From Sphingomonas sp. R647 (GTDB lineage Bacteria > Pseudomonadota > Alphaproteobacteria > Sphingomonadales > Sphingomonadaceae), in contig NZ_JAIQXT010000001.1 of assembly GCF_020177055.1 (NCBI RefSeq), forward strand, positions 248,001 to 312,000: a DNA stretch of 64,000 nt. The letters run 5' to 3'. Within the stretch, counting starts at the first letter, position 1. Each line of letters starts with the position of its first letter. The notes below the pieces were generated by a model, which ran no database searches, was not told where the DNA came from, and saw only the letters and a list, made by a program, of their open reading frames with translations. Made by a program: the position numbers and the translations under genes. This document shows, in pieces, positions 1 through 6,582 of this stretch.

Positions 1-692
1 ATGTCCCAGTGACGAACTTGTGCCCCAGCACGTTGCAACTGCGTCCTCGCAATGTCGCCCATTCCCACGATCCGCGCCGCTGCGAAGACGAAGCGCAACT
101 CTGGCGAGAATTTCGGTAGGGGAGCTTCTTCAGCTTCTCGAGGCCGAGCCGCGAACACAAACATCATTTGCCCCTGTGACGGCCGCTAACTACCCGTCCT
201 TTTGCAGCCTAGCGCGCGTGTGAGCTCGGCGCCACTCAGTGGCTCACCGCGGGCAAGTCATGACAGCCCCGACCGACGTCCTAACGCCGCGGTGCGACCG
301 CATTTGTGCTTTTGAACTTGAAAAGCGGCCCGTCCGATAGTCGGCCCAAAATCTGTCGAGCTGGGTTGGGTATCAGCTGCCGATCAGAGCATCCTCAAAT
401 CGGCCATTGAAATTCGTTTTTCCACATCTTCTTATCTGCGGACCGTCAACCAACTGGCGTTGAATGCCCGTGATGGATCACCGGTTCAGCGCCGCCTTTT
501 GCCATCAGAATCCCAGACTTCGACTGGCCCGAGGTCGAGGGCGCGAACCCCGGTCTCGATCTTCGCGCCCTAAAGCCAGTCATCCGGCCGGAGGATCGGC
601 GACCCAGGAGTGGATTTCCCTCATGATGAAGGCTTCGATGATCCGCGGCGTGCGCAGTGCTAACTTGGAACAACGGTAGTGCCGCTGGTGCG
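1..692. other. Intergenic stretch without a supported gene
   Basis: Short open frames exist on both strands here, but none has a recognisable motif, a convincing ribosome binding site or a composition suggesting a real protein. The left edge is cut by the window, so part could be the tail of a gene outside it. A minus-strand frame near 590-660 reads plausibly for about 20 residues and then stops, which could be a worn gene remnant. I see nothing else in it. Confidence 0.5.
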
Positions 693-1328
693 TTAGCCCC
701 CCCGCGCAGTGCCATAAGCGCGGCAGAACGTATCGACTGCCGCCGCGATCCGACTCTGATTGCGGACCGTATCATTCTCGCAGCCAAAGTGGCGCTCGAG
801 GTCGCCCAGCCCCTTGCACATTGCGACGAACTGTTCCGCAGCCATCTCCGGGTCTTCCACGGTAATTTCGCCAGCATCGCGTAGCGCACACAAAAGGGCA
901 GTGAAGGCACGCAGCATCTGGCGCGGCCCTGCCTCTAAAAACGCCGCTCCGATCGCGGGGTTCAGCTCCGTTTCGGCGGCGATGCGGCGATCAAACTGGA
1001 CCATCTCGGGACGCGACATGAAGTCCATCATCGCCTTGCCGATCGCTTCGAGGCGGTCGCGCAGCGCCAGGCCCGGCATTGGCGCTATGCTGAAATGCTC
1101 CCCCATCCGGGCGCATTCGCGCTCCACTGCGGCCGCAAACAGGCCGCGTTTGTCCCCGAACTGATTGTAGATCGTGACCTTCGACACATGCGCCGCGACC
1201 GCGATCTGCTCGATCGCAGTCGCAGCAAAGCCGTGCGCGAAAAAGGATCGGGTGGCGGCGTCGAGGATTGCCTGTCGCTTGACGGGATCGATCGAGCGTT
1301 GCGCACGCGTAAGGGTTTTGCTTGACAG
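693..1328 (-). CDS. TetR/AcrR family transcriptional repressor (probable CTG start)
   Basis: This is a one-domain TetR regulator of about 211 residues, predicted to repress the divergent efflux operon. The N-terminal helix-turn-helix is clear (AILDAATRSFFAHGF, then HVSKVTIYNQFGDKRGLF). The C-terminal part resembles the AefR-type ligand domain (ending near FCRAYGTARGG). The first in-frame ATG is at 1187, in the middle of the DNA-binding helix, so it cannot be the start. Upstream to the in-frame stop at 1344-1346 the only near-start codon is CTG at 1328, which gives a normal-looking N-terminus (SSKTLTRAQRS). Either CTG is used or a frameshift has removed the true start: an ATG about 20 bases upstream is in another frame. 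The tandem palindromes lie right at its 5' end, which fits autoregulation. Family confidence is high; the start is uncertain. Confidence 0.8.
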   Translation of the reverse strand: MSSKTLTRAQRSIDPVKRQAILDAATRSFFAHGFAATAIEQIAVAAHVSKVTIYNQFGDKRGLFAAAVERECARMGEHFSIAPMPGLALRDRLEAIGKAMMDFMSRPEMVQFDRRIAAETELNPAIGAAFLEAGPRQMLRAFTALLCALRDAGEITVEDPEMAAEQFVAMCKGLGDLERHFGCENDTVRNQSRIAAAVDTFCRAYGTARGG

Positions 1329-1330
1329 AG

Positions 1331-1365
1331 TGAACGGTCCCGTTCATTTGAACGCCAACGTTCAA
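1331..1365. promoter_or_regulatory. Two tandem TetR-type operators between repressor and efflux operon
   Basis: Two palindromes lie side by side: TGAACGG-TC-CCGTTCA at 1331-1346 and TTGAACG-CCAA-CGTTCAA at 1348-1365. The half-sites TGAACG (1331, 1349) and CGTTCA (1341, 1359) each recur 18 bases apart, so a dimer-of-dimers could bind one face of the helix. A TTGACA at 1322-1327 could be the -35 element of the rightward promoter, placing the operators across it. The binding protein is inferred to be the adjacent TetR product. Confidence 0.75.
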
Positions 1366-1411
1366 CGTAACCCGTTTCCGCGCCAGAGCGCAAGCATGGG
1401 GGCCGCGTCGC

Positions 1412-2548
1412 ATGATCTGGATTGCCATCCGCATGCTCACCGGCGACGCGCAGAAATTCTATGGGCTGGTGTTCGGCATCGCCTTTTCGACCCTGCTGAT
1501 CACGCAGCAGCTGACGATCTTCGTCAACTTGCTCGAACGCGGGGCGAGCGCGGTGTTCAACGTGCCGGCTGCCGATATCTGGGTGATGGACCGCGTCAGC
1601 CGCACCACCGACGTCGCCTATCCGATGCCCAGCACCGCGCTCGACAAGGTCCGCTCGGTCCCCGGGGTCGAATGGGCGGCGCCGCATCTGCGCGCGACCG
1701 CGTCGGTGCGCACCGGCGACGGCGACCTTGAGGGGGTGGCGATCGTCGGGGTCGATGATGCGACGCTGATCGGCCTGCCGCGCCGGATGGCGGAAGGGAG
1801 CATCGATGTGCTGTCGCGCCCCGATACGGTGATCATCGACGATGTCGGCACGACCAACATGTTCGAGGATGGCCGCAGCCCAATCGGCGAGCGGCTGGAG
1901 CTGAACGACCAGCGCGCGGTGATCCGAGGCATCGCCGACGCCGTGCCGAGCTTTACCAGCCAGGTCACGCTCTACAGCAAGTACAGCCAGGCGCTGCGCT
2001 ACGTGCCGGGCACGCGCAACCGGCTGTCGTTCGTGCTGGTGGGGGCCGCGCCGGGGGTGGATCATCAGCAACTGGTCGCGCGGATCGAGGCCGAAACCGG
2101 CCTGCGCGCGCGCACTCGCGACCAGTTTGCGCAGGACGGCATCGACTTCATCGTCGAGAATACCGGCATTCCGCTCAATTTCGGGATTACCGTCGCGTTG
2201 GGCTTCGTCGTTGGCGTGGCGATCGTCGGGCTAACCTTCAGCCTGTTCATCCGCGACAATATCAAGCAGTTCGGGGCGCTGAAGGCGATCGGCGTTGCCA
2301 ATGGCACGATCCGGCGGATGGTCGCGGCGCAGGCGGCACTGGTCGGCCTGATCGGCTATGGCCTTGGCGTTCTGGGCACGATCGCGTTCATCTGGAGCTT
2401 CTCCGCCGTCCCGACCTTCAAGGGCTTCTACATCCCCTGGCAGATCCCGTTGATTAGCCTCGCCGCAGTCGTGCTGATCCTTGCGCTCACCGGCTGGATC
2501 GCGCTGCGCCGCGTGCTCAAGACCGAACCGGCGGCGGTGTTCCGGTGA
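1412..2548 (+). CDS. ABC exporter permease, FtsX/MacB-like (DevC type)
   Basis: This is the inner-membrane permease of a tripartite efflux pump, 378 residues. It has one transmembrane segment near residues 17-40, a periplasmic domain of about 200 residues, and three more segments near 250-275, 306-330 and 346-366. That topology is typical of FtsX-fold (MacB/LolC-like) permeases. The charged stretch before the third segment (IRDNIKQFGALKAIGVANGTIRRM) is the usual coupling-helix signature of the family. It is the first gene of the operon; the GTG of the ATPase gene overlaps its stop codon by four bases. It should transport with the next three gene products. The substrate cannot be read from sequence. 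Confidence 0.85.
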   Translation: MIWIAIRMLTGDAQKFYGLVFGIAFSTLLITQQLTIFVNLLERGASAVFNVPAADIWVMDRVSRTTDVAYPMPSTALDKVRSVPGVEWAAPHLRATASVRTGDGDLEGVAIVGVDDATLIGLPRRMAEGSIDVLSRPDTVIIDDVGTTNMFEDGRSPIGERLELNDQRAVIRGIADAVPSFTSQVTLYSKYSQALRYVPGTRNRLSFVLVGAAPGVDHQQLVARIEAETGLRARTRDQFAQDGIDFIVENTGIPLNFGITVALGFVVGVAIVGLTFSLFIRDNIKQFGALKAIGVANGTIRRMVAAQAALVGLIGYGLGVLGTIAFIWSFSAVPTFKGFYIPWQIPLISLAAVVLILALTGWIALRRVLKTEPAAVFR

Positions 2549-3264
2549 GCGACGCCGCCCCCTCCCAGCCCGCGATCCGCACGCGCGGGGTGACCCGCGA
2601 CTTCATGGCGGGGAGCCAGGCGATCACGGTGCTGCACGGCATCGATGTCGACATTCGTGCCGGGGAGCTGACCTATCTGGTCGGGGAGAGCGGGTCGGGG
2701 AAGACCACGCTGATCTCGATCATGTGCGGCATCCTCTATCCGACGAACGGTGAGGTCGAGGTGTTCGGCACCGACATTTACCGTCTGTCCGATGCCGAGC
2801 TGGTCGCGTTCCGGCTGCGCAATATCGGCTTCATCTTCCAGCAGTATAATCTGATCCCGTCGATCGATGCCGCGAGCAATGCCGCGGTGCCGCTGATCGC
2901 GCAGGGGATGACGCGGGCCGAAGCGCGGGCGCGCGCCGTCGAAATGCTCGCCGCGCTCAACATCGCCGATCAGGCGGACAAGCTGCCCAGCCAGCTGTCG
3001 GGCGGACAGCAGCAGCGCGTGGCGATCGCGCGCGCGTTGGTCCACCGTCCCCGGCTGGTGGTGTGCGACGAGCCAACCGCCGCGCTCGATGCCCGCTCGG
3101 GCCGGCGCGTGATGGACCTGTTGCGCGCGGTGGCGGTCGCCCCCGACCGCGCGTGCATCATCGTGACCCACGACAACCGAATCTTCGATCTCGCCGACCG
3201 CATCCTCCGGCTGGAGGACGGTTCGATCACCCATGACGGCGCGCATATGCCGGAGGACCATTGA
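2545..3264 (+). CDS. ABC exporter ATPase, MacB/LolD-like
   Basis: This is the ATP-hydrolysing subunit of the efflux pump, 239 residues, cytoplasmic. Walker A is GESGSGKTT (47-55), the Q-loop is at 99-100, the signature LSGGQQQR at 151-158, and Walker B with the catalytic glutamate is LVVCDEP (171-177). It closely resembles LolD/MacB/DevA ATPases that pair with FtsX-type permeases. The GTG start sits in the GTGA overlap with the permease stop, and the adaptor ATG overlaps its own stop by one base, so translation of the first three genes is probably coupled. Confidence 0.9.
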   Translation: MSDAAPSQPAIRTRGVTRDFMAGSQAITVLHGIDVDIRAGELTYLVGESGSGKTTLISIMCGILYPTNGEVEVFGTDIYRLSDAELVAFRLRNIGFIFQQYNLIPSIDAASNAAVPLIAQGMTRAEARARAVEMLAALNIADQADKLPSQLSGGQQQRVAIARALVHRPRLVVCDEPTAALDARSGRRVMDLLRAVAVAPDRACIIVTHDNRIFDLADRILRLEDGSITHDGAHMPEDH

Positions 3265-4241
3265 TGCCCGACTGGAAACGGCTGAGCTTTGCCCGGACCA
3301 TCCTGCCGCTGATCGCGGTGGCGAGCCTGGTGCTGGCCGCCCTGTTCATCTGGGGCGGCCTGCCCGACCGCAGCCCGAGCGCACCGCAACGCGAACCGGC
3401 CAAGGCCCCGCCTGCACTCGCCAATGCCGACCGGGTGGCCGGGGCGGGTGTGGTCGAACCGTCGAGCGAGACGATCGACATCGGTGCGCCGCTGTCGGGG
3501 CTGGTGATGGACGTCGCGGTCAGTCCGGGCGTGCGGGTGGTGCCGGGCCAGCCGTTGTTCTCGATCGACGACCGCGCGGTGCGCGCGCAACTGGCCGAGG
3601 CGCTGGCGGCGATCGGCGAGGCACGCGCCGCGATTGCCGAGGCGCAGAGCGCGCGGGCGACGGCGGAGCGTCAGCTTGCCTTGTATCGCGCAGTCGATGA
3701 CCCCGCTGCAGTTGCACGCGCGGAAATCGTGCGGGTCGAGGGTGAAGCCGCCGCCGCCGCCCAGCGCGTCGCGCTCGCCCGCGCACGCCTTGCCGCGGCG
3801 CAGGCGCGGGCGGGGACGGCGCGGACCGAGATTGGCCGGCTGACGGTGCGCGCGCCGATTGCGGGGGAAATCCTGACCGTGAACATCCGGCCGGGCGAGT
3901 TTGTCTCGACCATGGGCGGTACCAGCCAGCCGTTCATCCAGATGGGCGCGACCGATCCGCTGCATGTCCGCATCGACATCGATGAGGAACAGGCCCCGCG
4001 CGTCGCGCTGGGCGCGGCCGCGATCGTCTCGCCGCGCGGTGCTGCAGGACGGCAAGTCGAAGCCCGCTTCGTGCGCGCCGAGCCGCTGATCGTGCCCAAA
4101 CGCTCGCTGACCAACAGCGCGCAGGAGCGGGTCGATGTCCGCGTGCTTCAGCTGATCTACGCCCTGCCCGAAACCAACGGCGCGTTCCGCGTCGGGCAGC
4201 AGGTCGATGCGTTCATCCCGGCGCGCAAGGACGGCAAATGA
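3264..4241 (+). CDS. Periplasmic adaptor (HlyD/membrane fusion protein family)
   Basis: This is a membrane fusion protein of about 325 residues linking the inner-membrane ABC unit to the outer-membrane channel. It has an N-terminal membrane anchor (about residues 12-30). A lipoyl-like half follows (GVVEPSSETIDIGAPLSG), then an alanine/glutamate-rich alpha-hairpin near 105-180. The second lipoyl half (LTVRAPIAGEILTVNIRPGE) and a beta-barrel complete it. The ATG at 3264 overlaps the ATPase stop (TGATG); an in-frame TTG one codon earlier is also possible. Its operon position between ATPase and outer-membrane factor fits a DevB/MacA-type adaptor. Confidence 0.85.
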   Translation: MPDWKRLSFARTILPLIAVASLVLAALFIWGGLPDRSPSAPQREPAKAPPALANADRVAGAGVVEPSSETIDIGAPLSGLVMDVAVSPGVRVVPGQPLFSIDDRAVRAQLAEALAAIGEARAAIAEAQSARATAERQLALYRAVDDPAAVARAEIVRVEGEAAAAAQRVALARARLAAAQARAGTARTEIGRLTVRAPIAGEILTVNIRPGEFVSTMGGTSQPFIQMGATDPLHVRIDIDEEQAPRVALGAAAIVSPRGAAGRQVEARFVRAEPLIVPKRSLTNSAQERVDVRVLQLIYALPETNGAFRVGQQVDAFIPARKDGK

Positions 4242-5698
4242 GCCGGGGTAAGCGCCTTGCCGCGCTGGCCCTGTCTGCGGCGCTTGCGGGGTGCGTGGCG
4301 GGGCCTGCGCCCGAAATCGCGACGCCGACGCCGGAGCTGCCCGCGCGCTTTGCGATGATCCCGCCGGATACCGGCGGTGCCGTCGCCGACCTGTTGCCGA
4401 ACACCGATCCGGGGTTCCTGCGGCTGTCGCGAGAGGCACTGGCGAGCGCGCCGACACTCGGCGAAGCGCTGGCGCGGATCGACGAGGCGCGGGCGCGGCT
4501 CGGGCGGGCGCGGGCGGAGGCGCTGCCGACCATCGGTGCCAATGGCGCGGTGACCGGCACGCGCAGCAACCCCGACCAGTTCGGCGCGAGCCTGCCCCCC
4601 GGCGTCGAGATCGCTGCCGAGCGGGCAAGCTATGCCGCCAACCTGACCGCGCAATGGGACGTCGACCTGTTCGGGCGCGTGCGGGCGCAGCAGCGCGCGG
4701 CACAGGCGCGGCTCGACGTCGCCACCGCATCGGCGCAGGCGGTGCGGATCGCGCTGGTGGGTGAGATCGCCGCGACCGTGATCGACTGGCGCACCGTGTC
4801 TGCCCGCCGCGACGCACTGACGGAGAATCTGGCGGCGGCCGAGCGGCTGGGCGCGCTGGCCGGGAGCCGGGCGCGCGCGGGGCTCGTCTCCGGCCTCGAT
4901 CCGGTTCAGGCACGCGCGCTGGCGGAGACCGCACGGACGCGGCTGGCGGCGCTGGCGGGCGAAGAGGCGCGGCTGATCGGGCGGCTGACGACGCTGACGG
5001 CACAGGATGCGGACCGCGTGCGCGCGGCGCTGCGGATGCCGCCGCAGCCGGTGCTGGTCGACGCGGCGGAGCTGGCCCCAGCAGCGGTCACCTATCCCGC
5101 CCCGCCCACACTGCCCGCGACCTTGTTGCAGAACCGGCCCGACATTCTCGCGGCGGGGGCGATGCTGGAGGCGCAGGATGGCGAATTGGCGGCGGCGGCG
5201 CGGCGGCGGTTTCCCACCCTGCGGCTCGACGCGTCGCTCGGCCTGCTCGCATTCGGCCTGGGCAATCTGTTCGACAGCGACTCGCTGGTGGGCTCGCTCG
5301 GCGCCTCACTTGCCGCGCCGCTGCTCGATTTCGGGCGGATCGCGGCGGATATCGACGCGGCGGCTGCGGGCAAGCGCGCGGCGTTTCAGGCCTATCGCGG
5401 CGCGGTCTACACGGCGCTGGGCGAGGCCGAGGCAGCCTATGGCGTGATTGCCGCAGCCGACCGCGAGGAACTGGCGGCGCGGCGCGAGCTGATCGCGCTC
5501 GACCGCGCCGTCCGGCTGATCGCCGACCGCCAGCGCGCCGGGCTTGCCGATATGACGGCGCTCACCGAGGCGCGCCGGCAAGCGCTCGCCAGCCGCGAGC
5601 GGGCGGTGGCAGCCGAGGGCCGCGCCGCCCGCGCGCGCGTCGCGCTGTGGCAAGCGCTGGGCGGCGCCCCCACCGACGCGCTCGATAGTGCCGGGTGA
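4238..5698 (+). CDS. Outer-membrane efflux channel lipoprotein, NodT family
   Basis: This is a TolC-like outer-membrane factor of 486 residues. A lipoprotein signal peptide ends in the lipobox LAGC (Cys at residue 18), as in NodT/OprM proteins. Two repeated halves rich in long alpha-helices follow, including the family hallmarks NLTAQWDVDLFGR and, in the second half, ASLAAPLLDFGRIAADIDAA. The ATG overlaps the adaptor stop codon by four bases. It completes a four-gene export machine controlled by the divergent TetR regulator. Confidence 0.9.
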   Translation: MSRGKRLAALALSAALAGCVAGPAPEIATPTPELPARFAMIPPDTGGAVADLLPNTDPGFLRLSREALASAPTLGEALARIDEARARLGRARAEALPTIGANGAVTGTRSNPDQFGASLPPGVEIAAERASYAANLTAQWDVDLFGRVRAQQRAAQARLDVATASAQAVRIALVGEIAATVIDWRTVSARRDALTENLAAAERLGALAGSRARAGLVSGLDPVQARALAETARTRLAALAGEEARLIGRLTTLTAQDADRVRAALRMPPQPVLVDAAELAPAAVTYPAPPTLPATLLQNRPDILAAGAMLEAQDGELAAAARRRFPTLRLDASLGLLAFGLGNLFDSDSLVGSLGASLAAPLLDFGRIAADIDAAAAGKRAAFQAYRGAVYTALGEAEAAYGVIAAADREELAARRELIALDRAVRLIADRQRAGLADMTALTEARRQALASRERAVAAEGRAARARVALWQALGGAPTDALDSAG

Positions 5699-5945
5699 GC
5701 CATTTGCGGGGATAGCGCGGATGTTCCTGTCATCCGGGAGACCGCGACGTCCCAATTGCAGAACACGTAGCGAAGAGCGCCATTTTCACGGCAGCGAGCC
5801 ATGTCTCTTGAGAATTTTCGAATCTGGCTACGGCCCACAAGCGCCTGGGCTCGTTCGGGCATCAGCCGCGTGTCAGCGAGCGGCCGCTCGCCACACCGGC
5901 TCACACTTTGACGGCTTCGCCTGAGCGACTTTGCTTTGGCTCTCG

Positions 5946-6494
5946 TCAGCCCTGCCCTTGGCGCTGAATGAAGGCTGGCGGCACTCGCTCTGTGAGCCAC
6001 ACTTGGTTGCTTGTCAGAAAGAAGGGCTGGCCCGTTTCTGCGAGCGATGAAGCGGAGACGGTCAGGATCACCGGAGTGCCCCGCCGCTGCCCGACACGGG
6101 TTGCAGTTTCGAGATCCGGCGACAGGTGCACATGGTGGCGGCGCATCGGGCGCAAGCCTTCAATCAGAATGGCAGGCAGGAATCGCTCGACCGTCCCATG
6201 ATAGAGAAACTCGGGCGGAGGGACTTGTGGCCAATCGAGTTCGACCGCGACCGAATGGCCCTGGCGTGCCCGGATACGCGCCGCATCGCCGGAAAGTTCA
6301 AAACGCTGCTTGTCGCTCTCCTCGACGACGCGCAGCAGGTTCTGCCAGTCACATGCGACTCCCGCCCCTGCGATCGCCCGCAAGACGTCATCGACATCGG
6401 TCCAGCCCTGCGGATCAAGCGTCAGCCCTGCCGCCTCCGGCTTGTGCCGTAGCCAGAGTGACAGCATCTTCGACAATTGAACCTTGTCCGGCAT
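5946..6494 (-). CDS. kptA: RNA 2'-phosphotransferase, KptA/Tpt1 family
   Basis: The family transfers an internal RNA 2'-phosphate to NAD+, giving ADP-ribose 1'',2''-cyclic phosphate, with an ADP-ribosyltransferase fold. The protein is 182 residues, normal for bacterial KptA. The winged-helix N-terminal lobe has SKMLSLWLRHKPEAAGL, with the catalytic Arg16-His17 pair. IRARQGHS carries the next conserved arginine (Arg75). The C-terminal lobe has YHGTVERFLPAILIEGL, HHVHLSPDLETA and VGQRRG (Arg137/138). The four-residue Arg-His-Arg-Arg active site therefore looks complete. I chose the ATG at 6494 because the family begins just before the LSKMLSLWLRHKP motif. It lies 88 bases downstream of the ternary-system operon, on the same strand. 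It could be an independent accessory enzyme or the system's effector. Confidence 0.9.
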   Translation of the reverse strand: MPDKVQLSKMLSLWLRHKPEAAGLTLDPQGWTDVDDVLRAIAGAGVACDWQNLLRVVEESDKQRFELSGDAARIRARQGHSVAVELDWPQVPPPEFLYHGTVERFLPAILIEGLRPMRRHHVHLSPDLETATRVGQRRGTPVILTVSASSLAETGQPFFLTSNQVWLTERVPPAFIQRQGQG

Positions 6495-6582
6495 TACGTA
6501 ACCTCCAGCACCTGCGCGGGAGCAAGACTCAATTTCTCTTCCGCCACCGCGTCGGTCGAGCGCGTAGTGCCCCGGGTCATGA

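Noticed and set aside
464..910. Short open frames on both strands before the TetR gene
   Set aside because: Overlapping frames without motifs or ribosome binding sites.
2970..5003. Long minus-strand open frame (over 600 codons)
   Set aside because: It is antisense to the ATPase, adaptor and channel genes, rich in Arg/Pro/Ala without motifs, and explained by high GC content.
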